A stretch of 64,000 bases of DNA from Aralia elata (lineage: Eukaryota; Streptophyta; Magnoliopsida; Apiales; Araliaceae): contig CM068379.1 in NCBI GenBank assembly GCA_034770075.1, positions 43,221,130 to 43,285,129 on the forward strand, in the 5' to 3' direction. Below are positions 42,671-53,343 of this stretch, one piece after another. The notes beneath the pieces are model-generated. The model had not been told where the DNA came from. It ran no database searches and saw only the letters and a list, made by a program, of their open reading frames with translations. Positions within the stretch are counted from its first letter, which is position 1. Every line of letters starts with the position of its first letter. A program made the position numbers and the translations under genes.

Positions 42671-44899
42671 TGATGAGTGCGTTTTATACACACAATTTGG
42701 GTACTTTTGGCCTTGATAATTTGCAAGTCTTTAGGTACTTTATATGGTTTTTATGTAATTTTATCTTATTTCTACATAAATTAGTTTTTAGTTAAGTTTA
42801 CATGTTTTATGTTGCTTTGATGCATTTTTATTATGTTTGTAGGAATTGAAATAAAGACCGCTCGGATCGTTGTTTGTATTGACTAAATGTCCGTGCTTGG
42901 ACGCATGTGCCCGAATGCTAGTATGATGGAAATTTGTGCTTGGCGACGCTCGGTGCTTAATTTGATAACATTTGGTAGTTGGGCGTGCACGGCGTCGGGA
43001 AGCGTGCACGGCGTGCGGCGTCGGCCAAGCCACGTGGGCAAGCCCATGCCTAAATTTCTGTGCCCGGAAGATAACACGGTGAAAATTTATGTTTGGCGAT
43101 GCTCGGGGCTTAATTTGATGACATTCGGAAGTTGGGCGTGCACGGCGTTGGGAAGCGTGCACGGCGTGCGGCATTGACCAAGTCGCGGGCACGGCGTGCG
43201 GCAGGCGGGGCGCCAGCGTGCGACCCAGGCGCTGGGCGCGGGCGCATGGGCGCGGCGTGCGGGCGCGCGCTGGGCGGGTGGGCGCCGGGCGCTCGGCAGC
43301 CACGGCGTTGGGCGCGCGCGCGCGCGCGCGGGGCGCGGCGGACGCGGCAGTTGGGCGTGTGGCCAGCGTGCGGCCCAGGCGCTGGGCGCGGGCGCGCGCG
43401 CTGGCGTGTGCGGGGCGCGCGGCGCTGGCGTGCGGAGCGGCAGGCGTGGGCGTGCGGCCAGCGTGCGGCCCAGGCGCTGGGCGCGGGCGCGCGCGCGCGC
43501 TGGCGTGCGGGCGCGGGCGTGCGGAGCGGCAGGCGTGGGCGTGCGGCCAGCGTGCGGCCCAGGCGCTGGGCGCGGGCGCGCGCGCTGGCGTGCGGGCGCG
43601 GGCGTGCGGGGCGGCAGTTGGGCGTGCGGCCCAGGCGCTGGGCGCGGGCGCGCGCGCTGGCGTGCGGGCGCGCAACGCCGTGCTCAGTGCGATCTGACAC
43701 AACCATAGTGCGATCTGAGCTCCATTTTGTCCGATTTTGGCTAGGGTTTCTTGATGGAGGCTATAAATAATATCTTCTAAGCTACATATCAGGTAGCTAG
43801 AGAGAGGGAGGCTACAAAATACATCAACCAACAGAGCTCAAGGCTGCAAAATCAAGCTAAATCAAGCCAAAAGCCAAGGAACTCAGTCAAGAAGAATTGC
43901 AAGGCCAAGGCGGAGAGTTGGAAACCATCAGCAACCAAAGGAACACCAACTCAATAGCTCCAAAAGTGGTTTCATTTCTTGATTTCTACCTTCTTTGTAA
44001 TTCGAATTTGACAATGTATCAATTGAAAATGATGTTTATTGTAGCTATAATGAACTAACCTTCTATTCTAAGATTGCAATGGAACCCAACACTTAATTTG
44101 AATTGAATTCTCTCTCTATTGATTTTAGTTATGCATGTGTGAATTGATTGTCATAACCTTTGCTTCTAGATTAATTGCTTGGCCCGTAATTACCGTGGGA
44201 ACCTATATGAACTTGACGAACGGATTATAGGTTAAGACCTAGTATGATAACATGCGAAAGTATAGATTGTTGTGGGTTATTAATTGGATTAAGTGACGTG
44301 TGTCTTATTAATTATCTGCAATAATAGGTATCTTGATAGTAGTTGGGATAGATATATACCTAATTACCGCATGCAACCTATTGAGAATCTAGTCTTAATG
44401 ACTTCCGACGTGAAAGTTGGTAATTGAAGGGAGGATTATTTAGATTTGGTGACACGTGTCTAGTAATCATTCCTAAAATTAGTCTCTTGATAGTGTATAG
44501 GATAGACATATACCTATTACACCGCTTAGGAAGATTCGTGATTGACCATCGACAGAGGCTCTTATGTAGTTTTGACTTCTCGGTTGTCAATTCGTATGCT
44601 ATAACTAAATGAAAAGAGAGAGTTAGGAGATTCAAATGACGTGTTGGGGGAAATTGTAATCTTAGACCCTCTTATCTTGATATTTTACCGCACTTTACTC
44701 ATTATTTGACTTGTGAACTCAACCAATCAACAAATTATCAAATCTTCATTGTTTAAATTAGATCAATTTGATAGACGATTGGTACTTGGTTATTATTTGT
44801 CACAATTCCCTGTGGGTTCGACTCATATCTTATCATATATTACTTGTTGACCGTGTATACTTGCACGTGTGTGTTTATCGATAGCTAAATCGACCAACA
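42671..44899 (+). repeat. Athila D 3' LTR (2229 bp)
   Basis: It starts TGATGAGTGCG after the polypurine tract and ends CCAACA before GCAGG. It is nearly identical to the 5' LTR except in the GC block (43205-43678), where length and order of the repeats differ. TATA box at 43762-43769. Confidence 0.95.
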
Positions 44900-44921
44900 G
44901 CAGGAACGCAAGGAAGCTGTG
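44900..44921 (+). other. 22-bp island of Tekay E leader ORF between Athila D and F
   Basis: It consists of GCAGG (right target copy of D), 12 bp of unique sequence, and CTGTG (left target copy of F). Removing both insertions and the duplicated bases keeps the leader ORF in frame on both sides. Confidence 0.85.
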
Positions 44922-46329
44922 TGTTGGGTGTTTTCACAACCTATAAACTCACGCAAGTATACGCGGTCTAACAAGTAGTATAGATAAAGTTGAGTGTCGA
45001 ACCCACGAGGACAAAATACTAGGTAGTAGATCAAGTATTAAAATGTATCTCAACGGTCTTATTTAAACAAGTGAATAAGAGTTGTGTGTTGTAATCAATT
45101 TGGCAGAAACAGATAAATAAAAAGGCAAGTTGTATCAAAGATGACAAGCTAGGATTACAACTCCCCTAATGCCTCGCCTCATAATCCTAACTCTCCATTT
45201 AACTAACAAATCACAAGAATGGTTAACCGAGAACACAAGGTACACATAAGCCTCTTCCGATGGTCAAATGCATATCCCTTAGCTAAATAAATCACAATAT
45301 TCCTATGGTGAAAATAACTAGACTAAGGGTCATTAACATTAATCTCAATGGTTACACAGGGCAAATAGACATATTCCTATTCTATCATGCAATTTGTGCA
45401 CTCATTCCTTAGGGCAATGGTCATAACAAGTGTTGTTGCACTTAAGAAAAGGTATAACATCAATTTCCCAATATCAGTTAACACCTAAATCAATTCCTAT
45501 CTCAAGCAATTGATGAATAAGCATGAAATACAACAATCCATTCAAAACATGATTCATTATATAAATATGAGAGTAATTCATATTAAGCTAATCATTAGGT
45601 TACATTGCAATCCTAGAAATGTAATTAGTTCATAACTATAGAACTAATTAATACATTCATTCTGTTCAACATAATCAAAATTACACAAATGGATAACAGA
45701 ATTTAAAGAGAGAAAACTCCTGCGCGGAAGTGTTTCAAGCTTAAGCTTCTCCAAATGTGTCGCTGCCTCCATTTCTTGGTTCTAAGTTTTCTAGGTCCTC
45801 TCCAAGTTGCCTCATAGCATTCCTTATGTAGCAAAAGCTAGGTCAAAATAGGCAAGCCAGGTGGCTGGGAACCGGGCATCACGCTGCGGCGAGGGCCTAA
45901 CGCCTTGCTTTGGCGCTGCGGCGTGGGCTCCGTGTCCTAGCCAAGGAAGGCTCGCTGCAGCGCCAACCCATGAGGGATTGGCCCCGCTGCAGCGTGAACT
46001 CCGTGTATTTGGAAGGGAAGGCTAGCTGCAGCGCCAACCCATGAAGGAATGGGGTCGCTGCAGCGTGAGCTCCGTGTATTTGGCCAAGGACCTCTCGCTG
46101 CAGCGTGACTCCTAGGCTTGGTTATGGTGCTGCGGCGCGGGCATCGTGTCCTTCAGCCATCTTGTTGTTCTTTTACCCTATTAGCACCAAATGAACACAC
46201 CTTACACCTGAAAAGCAATAAAGCAAAAGATAACAGATAAAACATAAATTTGCGCTAGAAGATGATATAAACAAGCAATTTCTTAAGTGATAAAGAACCC
46301 GATTTTGCAGGTATGAATCCCGCTCATCA
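44922..46329 (-). repeat. Athila F 3' LTR (1408 bp)
   Basis: On the minus strand it runs from TGATGAGCGGGATTC (46329) to CACCCAACA (44922). Eight GC-rich words of the CGCTGCAGCG type lie at about 45880-46142. Confidence 0.95.
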
Positions 46330-47718
46330 AATACCCCCAAACTTAAGCATTTGCTTGTCCCTAAGCAAACAAAAATATTTAAATAATATTAAAACTCCAG
46401 CCTCAAGCTTAGGCTGAGAGTGATCTAAACAACTATATACCTGCATTGTGGACTCAAGGGTCAGAATTACAATTTCAAGGTAGAAACAAACTCATTAATA
46501 AAATCTAGCTCAAAATTCTAGCGTAGACTGCTAGTGATCCAAATCTGTGTGTGTGTGAATACCAACTGTTATACCCGTATACATCTCAAACACAAACTCG
46601 ATTGCAAAGATGAAATTGTTGACACAATCACTCATGCTAAATCAAGCATTCAAAACAAGATATCAAGCGTAAGAACAGACCAACAGGCATTAAAATGTGA
46701 GCAACAAAACTCAGTGAGACATGTGCAAAAGTTTAATTACATTAGGCTATGCAGAGTTACTCCTGTAATGAGCTTTAGAACAATGACTCCCAAGCTTGAA
46801 GGCTTTAGGGCATTAGGTGTAGAACACCCCCAAGAATTTACTAACTCGAGTAACAAAGGCCACGTAATTAGACTTGAGTCAAACTATAGTTTATTTATTG
46901 CCAACGCCTTACCCTAATCTCAAGAATGACCGTGCAGTGCCTGAATACCTTTGGCTCTTCAAAGTTACCCGTGTAACGAGTGTTTGATCAAGGACTCCCA
47001 AGTCAGGTGACTTTAGGGCAATGGGTGTGAAAACACCCCAACGGATCTACTAACTCAAGTAACAAAGGCCACGTAAATAGGCGTGGTCAACTGGGGATTC
47101 GCGTTTTTTTTTTTTTTTTTTTTTACATAAGAATATGCCAACGTATCTGTCAGTTTCTTACAATCATTAAATCACATACGAAAGAACGAGATGATAGCAA
47201 CAATTTCCTTAGCAAAAACCACTTAGGCTCGGTTGAAATAATAACAGTTCTAACATTTGGTATGTGCGCGATAGAATAGATAGGATCAACAGCAGTGCTT
47301 ACTAAACAAAATGATCTAAGACTCTATCACTAAATGTTTAACAACATTGATAAAGCAATACCTCAATCATATCAACGACCACAATCAGAAATTTCAATTC
47401 ATTTACCCCAAGATAACTATAGCACAAAATAGGGTAATGAAAACCTGTGAAAGCCCCAAAAGATGGGTAAAAATCAAAACTGGAAGACACCCATAGGCTA
47501 CTCATGCAGATACAACCAGAATTAGGCATCCATAGATAATAATTAATAAAGCATCCATGAGTTCTAAATAAAACAAACTATGCAGTTCCTACATTAAAAT
47601 ATCCAAGATAAACCATCCTAACTATCGCAGTTCAAACATAAACCATAACTCATAAAAAGATAAATAACTAAATAGAAATCAGCTAAAAACTCCCCCAAAC
47701 TTGAACCGGCCAATGTCC
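46330..47718 (-). other. Athila F 3' region: polypurine tract, duplicated hairpin module, T21 run
   Basis: The polypurine tract (minus strand AAGTTTGGGGGTATT) is 46330-46344. A second PPT-like word lies at 47692-47702 beside the accessory stop. A segment of about 140 bp occurs twice, at 46739-46880 and 46956-47093, and matches the three-hairpin module of Athila D. A 21-base T run is at 47104-47124. A frame of 127 codons on the plus strand overlaps the module and shows no protein family. Confidence 0.7.
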
Positions 47719-49005
47719 TCAATGGCTGGAATGTGCTGGTGGTGCTGGTGGTGCTGGTGGTGCGTCCTCCGCAGTATCGCCCTCAGCATCACCCTCATCA
47801 CCCTCCTCGTCGTCGGCCTGATCGCCCTCTGATGGTGATGGCGGCGGGTACGGTGGAAAGACAGGAGGCTCAGGAAACTGGTACGGCATGGAGTCCATGT
47901 CATCACCGCCTGAGGCTGCATAGATGTTGGCGAACTCAGCATGATACTGTGCAAAAATATTCTGCCTCTGAGCAATAGTGTCCTGTCTGCGGCCGAACGA
48001 GCCCATCCTACTGTTGATTGTGTCTATCTTTTGGTGCATGAGGTCCATTGATGCCATCAACGCAGTAAGAGGACCTGCAGAGGTGGGTCCAAGATCTGGA
48101 GTCTGGGTAGAAGTCTCACCCTCAATAGTAAGGGACTGATTAGGATCTGGTAGGTATCCATCACCACACTCATGAGAAATGCCCCCTGGCCAAACAGTAA
48201 ATCGCTGAATGACATGGTGATCGATGACTGACATGGGTGCCTGCGTTGGGTCATCCGGTTCCCACTGAACTTTGGCCCGCTTGCAGAGACGGGTGATGAG
48301 AGAAGGGTGCGGGAGACCTGAACCAATGTTACTCTTTATGGCCTTCCTAATGGACTCCTGAATGATCACCCCAATGTCGACGTCAAGCCCAGTGATGATG
48401 GCAAATAGCAGCACAGCCCGCTCACGGGTGACATCGCTGAGGTGACGAGTGGGCATGATGCTGGAGCAGATAAAGGCATACCAAGCCTTTCCATAGCGGC
48501 TGAGGGCTGGCTGTGGGAAACTCGTCTTTTCCCCCTGGAACTCATTCACCTTCCAAGCTGTGCCAGGCTGACAGAGCCACGTAATGATCTCATCCTGGCT
48601 ATAGCTGCGGTAGCCCCGCTCCTGGAAATCCTTGCCTCCAAAGTTGGGCATGTCAAACACAGCATTAATGGTCTTGCTGTCAAACTTCACCAATTTGCCC
48701 CTGACAGTGACCTCGGCTGGTCCCTCAGCACTGGCATTGGCATAAAACTCTCGAACCACTAAAATAACTGCAGATTCGGGTGGCTTAGTGAAATGGATCC
48801 ACCTCCTCTTCATAATCATGTCAGCCAATTTTCCATCCTTATTGAGGTCCGGCCTAAATCCACGCTCAAGTAGAAGGTTTCGCTTAGCAAAGGACTTGTT
48901 GTAGCGATTCCACGCCTCAACACTCACAAATTTTGATTGGTCCCATTGTGGGGCCGATGAGGATGAGGAACCCCCTATGCTAAGGCGTTGACGTTTTGGT
49001 GCCAT
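47719..49005 (-). CDS. Athila F accessory ORF (plant transposon-protein family), intact
   Basis: ATG at 49005 opens MAPKRQRLSIGGSSSSS, matching Athila D; the in-frame codons before it are leader. The product has 428 residues, the same length as in D. Shared blocks are ESAVILVVREFYANA, VRGKLVKFDSKTINAVFDMP, RAVLLFAIITGLDVDIG and GSGLPHPSLITRLCKRAKV. A Met/Gln-rich predicted helix (LMASMDLMHQKIDTINSRM) follows, then a Pro-rich and acidic tail. The basic N-terminus may be a nuclear signal. Function is unknown. It stays open while gag-pol of the same element is broken. Confidence 0.85.
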   Translation of the reverse strand: MAPKRQRLSIGGSSSSSAPQWDQSKFVSVEAWNRYNKSFAKRNLLLERGFRPDLNKDGKLADMIMKRRWIHFTKPPESAVILVVREFYANASAEGPAEVTVRGKLVKFDSKTINAVFDMPNFGGKDFQERGYRSYSQDEIITWLCQPGTAWKVNEFQGEKTSFPQPALSRYGKAWYAFICSSIMPTRHLSDVTRERAVLLFAIITGLDVDIGVIIQESIRKAIKSNIGSGLPHPSLITRLCKRAKVQWEPDDPTQAPMSVIDHHVIQRFTVWPGGISHECGDGYLPDPNQSLTIEGETSTQTPDLGPTSAGPLTALMASMDLMHQKIDTINSRMGSFGRRQDTIAQRQNIFAQYHAEFANIYAASGGDDMDSMPYQFPEPPVFPPYPPPSPSEGDQADDEEGDEGDAEGDTAEDAPPAPPAPPAHSSH

Positions 49006-50454
49006 GGCAAAATTCAAGCAACAATAACCCAAGTGAAATCCAAAGTCCAACAACAAAAACCAATGCAGAACTTAACCCCAAAGCAAGCCAAACACAGTGT
49101 CAATGCCGAACAAAACCAAGGGTTTAAGCAATTCAGAAGCCAACTTAAGCACAAACTAAACCAAGGTGTTACTCAGGCAATTTATCAAACACAAGGCGTG
49201 TGTGGCATAAAACTTAACTGAAAGCAACCTTAGCCAGAGATGAAAACCCAAACTTGTTGGTTACAGTAGATGAATTAGCCCAAGATGAAATCCCACTCAA
49301 GCACAACAATAATCACCCAAGCAATACACTCACAGAAAGAACGAAATCAAACCCCACAATTTCACTTTAGAAATTTAAAACTTACCTTGCGAAAATCGGA
49401 GAAGATTGCAAGATGTGATGTGAAGAATCCCCAATTAAACCCACAACAATGCTGTGTGCGAAGAGACCAAGGATCCGGCTGTGACTATGCTTGGAACGAT
49501 TTTGAGTTGAGAGAGAGGTATGGCAATGGCTAGGGCTTGTGTCGGCGGTTGTGGTTGGGATGGCTGCAAATGCCAGCCTTCCAGGCTTTTTTAAAAACAA
49601 AAACACGCTTCTCGCGCTGTGGCGTGGGCTGGTAAACGAGAACTCACGCTGCGGCGTGAGCTCCTTATGCCTGATTCTAGATCCTCGCTGCAGCGTGAAC
49701 CATAGGCAAATTGGTCACGCTGCAGCGTAACTCTCCAGTAGCTACAATAGGGTACTGCGCTGCAGCGTGGGTAGTTGCCGCTGCAGCGTGAGCGCTTGGT
49801 CTTGTAAAATAACGGGGCTCGCGCTGCGGCGCGGATAGTGCTTTGCAAATTCCCGCTGCAGCGTGAGTTCCTTATGCATGAAATGGCCGTCTCGCTGCAG
49901 CGTGAGCCATAGGCAAATTTGGCCACGCTGCAGCGCAATTCTCCAGTAGCTGTTCTAAGGGTATGCCGCTGCAGCGTGGAGAGCAGAGCAAAGAGTCACG
50001 CTGCAGCGTGAATACCAGTTTTGCAAAAAATTTTGATGCAGCTCCTGCATTAACACAAGAACCCTGTTAGCAATTTTGACCAAAATTTTATTTTATTTTT
50101 TTATTTTTCTATTTTATATATATATATATATATTTTGGTTCCATAAGAACTGAACTATCATACTATTTACACTCGCGATATGCCACGACGGCTAAAAATT
50201 TCCGACTGTACAACCGCAGCACTAACACATGCGAGACTTCAGACCACAGAAATAAATCTAGATCCTATAGAAACTGAAGTCAGACTTACGCTAATGCAAA
50301 CACGACTCGTAGCTATACGAACTTGAAATTATAAACAATAAAACTATTGAAAGTAAACAGAAAGCGTAAAAAAAAATAGAAATTGATACTCGGGTGGGGT
50401 TGCCTCCCCACCAAGCGCTTGTTTTATAGTCGTCGGCTTGACTATCCGGCCGGT
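49006..50454 (-). other. Athila F noncoding region between pol and accessory ORF
   Basis: It holds the CGCTGCAGCG array (49612-50009), a TA microsatellite at 50116-50133, and the conserved post-pol block near 50400 (GGTTGCCTCCCCACC on the plus strand). The 49010-49600 part is the leader of the accessory ORF. No gene is seen. Confidence 0.7.
49612..50009. repeat. Array of 12 CGCTGCAGCG-type palindromic words upstream of the Athila F accessory ORF
   Basis: Twelve units with spacing of about 25-45 bp; nine contain the perfect 10-bp palindrome CGCTGCAGCG and the others CGCTGYGGCG variants. The 15-mer CTCGCTGCAGCGTGA is shared with the LTR. Flanking words such as CATAGGCAAATT also repeat, so part of the array grew by duplication. 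Confidence 0.9.
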
Positions 50455-53343
50455 TCATACCGGGTCACCAAGGGTGATTGAAGTCATTTGGCGGTCAACT
50501 TCGCCGCCCCGGTAATGCTTCAACCGCTGACCGTTCACCTTGAACGTTCTATCAGAGCCCGGGTCCTCCACCTCAATTGCTCCGTGAGGATATACCTTAG
50601 CTATTGTGAAAGGTCCTGACCAACGGGACTTCAATTTCCCAGGAAATAACTTCAGACGGGAGTTAAAGAGGAGCACTTTCTGCCCCGGCTCAAATTCTCT
50701 CACAACAATCTTCTTGTCATGCCACCGCTTTGTCTTTTCCTTATATAACTTAGCGTTTTCATACGCTTGGAGATGGAACTCGTCTGACTCATTCAGTTGT
50801 AGCAGCCTTTTCTCACCAGCTGCATCCATATAAAAGTTTAGTTCGCGAATTGCCCAATAGGCGTTGTGCTCCAACTCGACGGGGAGATGACATGCTTTTC
50901 CATATACTAGCCTATACGGAGACATTCCGATAGGCGTTTTATAGGCAGTGCGGTATGCCCATAATGCATCATCTAGCTTTTTGGACCAGTCCTTGCGGTT
51001 AGGGTTCACTATCTTTTCCAAGATCCGTTTAACCTCCCGGTTAGATACCTCCGCTTGACCACTAGTTTGTGGGTGGTAAGCGGTGGCTATCTTGTGGGAA
51101 ACCCCATATTTTGCAATAAGGGCTTCAAAGTACTTGTTGCAGAAGTGCGTGCCCTCGTCACTAATGATGGCCTGAGGTGTGCCAAACCGAGTGAAAATGT
51201 TCTTTCTCAGAAAGTTCAACACAACCTTAGCATCGTTAGTAGGCAGAGCAACAGCTTCCACCCACTTGGAGACATAGTCCACAGCGACTAGGATGTAAAG
51301 GTTATTGTAGGAGGAGGGAAACGGACCCATAAAGTCTATTCCCCAGACATCAAATAACTCAACCTCAAGGATGTTTTGCAGTGGCATTTCATGCCTCCTC
51401 GAAATGGTTCCTACTCTTTGGCAATTATCGCATCGCGCTACATAGGAATGAGCGTCCTTAAACAGGGTTGGCCAGTAGAAACCAGATTAAAGCACCTTTG
51501 CTGCAGTTCGTTGCCCCCCAAAATGCCCTCCATAATTAGATGAATGACAATGGTGGAGCACACCCTCAATCTCTCCTTCAGGCAGACATCGTCTTAAAAT
51601 CTGGTCTGCACATAGTTTGAACAAGAATGGCTCGTCCCAGAGATACTGCCTAGCATCATGCAGGAATTTCTTCCTCTGGTGATAGTTCATGTCAGGCGGT
51701 AGCACATCACAAGCAACATAATTAGCAAAATCTGCAAACCATGGTGCCACACCCTTGACCTCATATAACTGTTCATCCGGGAAGAAATCATCGATATCAA
51801 GCTCATTCTCTTTCGAGTTATTTGGATTTTCCAATCTCGATAGGTGATCCGCCACTTGGTTTTCAGTTCCCTTTTTATCACGAATCTCCAAATCGAATTC
51901 TTGGAGGAGAAGAACCCAACGAATCAACCTCGGCTTTGCATCTTTCTTTGAGATCAGATATTTGATCGCCGAATGGTCCGTATACACAATGACTTTAGTT
52001 CCGATGAGGTATGGACGGAACTTGTCAAAGGCATATACTACTGCCAGAAGCTCTTTCTCAGTGGTTGTGTAATTTAGCTGAGCATCAGTCAAGGTTTTAC
52101 TGGCATAGTAAACGGTGTGAAACACCTTGTCTCTTCGTTGTCCCAAAACTGCCCCTATGGCATAATCGCTGGCGTCGCACATGAGCTCAAAAGGCAATGT
52201 CCAGTCAGGCACCACGACAATAGGAGCTGAGATGAGTCTCGCCTTCAACAATTTAAAAGCTTGTAGACAGGCCTCATCAATCTTAAAAGGCATGTCCTTT
52301 TCCAATAGGCTACACAACGGCTTGGTGATTTTCGAGAAGTCCTTGATGAACCGCCTGTAAAACCCTGCGTGCCCCAAAAAACTCCTAACTCCTTTCACTG
52401 ATGAAGGCGGGGGTAGGTTATCAATAATATCAACCTTTGCTCTGTCTACTTCAATCCCACTAACAAACACTCTGTGTCCCAGAATAATCCCTTCTCTAAC
52501 CATGAAGTGACATTTATCCCAATTCAGAACCAGGTTCGTCTCAACACATCTTTTCAGAACTGCGGTCAAATTTTGTAGACAAGCGTCAAAAGAACTCCCG
52601 AAAACAGAGAAATCATCCATAAACACTTCAAGTGTCTGCTCCACCATGTCAAAAAAGATAGACATCATGCAACGCTGAAATGTGGCAGGAGCGTTACATA
52701 ACCCGAAGGACATTTTTCGGAAGGCAAAGGTCCCATATGGACATGTAAATGTTGTTTTCTCCTGATCATCGGGTGCTATAGTAATTTGATTGTACCCCGA
52801 GTATCCATCCAGAAGACAGTAGAATTCATGCCCAGCGAGTCTATCAAGCATTTGGTCAATGAATGGCAGAGGAAAGTGATCCTTGTAAGTGGACTTGTTC
52901 AGTTTCCTGTAGTCCATACATACTCTCCATCCAGTGACTGTTCGTGTTGGGATCAGCTCGTTATTCTCATTAGACACCACTGTCATGCCGCCCTTTTTTG
53001 GTACACACTGAATTGGACTCACCCATGGGCTGTCAGATATGGGGTAGATAATGCCCGCATCCAGTAACTTAATAATTTCAGATCTGACAACCTCTTTCAT
53101 GATGGGGTTCAACCGTCTCTGATGCTCAATAGAAGGTTTAGCCCCCTCCTCCAGGAGGATTTTGTGCATACATACAGAGGGACTGATGCCCTTAATATCT
53201 GAGATAGACCACCCCAATGCTGTTTTATGCGCCTTTAGGACTGCGAGGAGCTTTTCCTCCTGTACCTCATCTAGTGATGCAGAAACAATAACTGGCAAGG
53301 TAGACGCCTCACCTAGATAGGCGTATCGCAAGTGGCTCGGCAA
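50455..53343 (-). pseudogene. pol: Athila F RT-RNase H-integrase with one in-frame stop
   Basis: Read leftward: LPSHLRYAYLGEAS, RT (GWRVCMDYRKLNK; NAPATFQRCMM; catalytic FMDD near 52620), RNase H (MCDASDYAIGAVLG; YTDHSAIKYLISKKD), integrase zinc site, TAA at 51489-51487, then the integrase core (WGIDFMGPFP; IISDEGTHFCNK; SGQAEVSNREV) and the tail ending ITLGDPV at 50455. The stop falls between the HHCC region and the core, replacing the Gln found in Athila D. All catalytic residues I can locate are present. Protease and gag lie upstream in another frame because of a 1-base shift near 53362. Confidence 0.9.

Larger units (their letters stand above)
31602..44899 (+). mobile_element. Athila D, complete young element with target duplication GCAGG
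   Basis: It has a 13.3-kb full structure: LTR, primer site, single gag-pol frame, noncoding GC block, accessory ORF, 3' region, polypurine tract, LTR. GCAGG at 31597-31601 and 44900-44904 is a perfect 5-bp target duplication. Outside the GC-rich block the LTRs differ by three substitutions and three 1-base indels. Both reading frames are open, so this is the most intact element in the window. Confidence 0.95.

Noticed and set aside
46534..46917. A 127-codon frame on the plus strand in the Athila F 3' region
   Set aside because: It overlaps the conserved hairpin module, has no recognisable domain, and is not open at the equivalent place in Athila D or in the second copy of the module.
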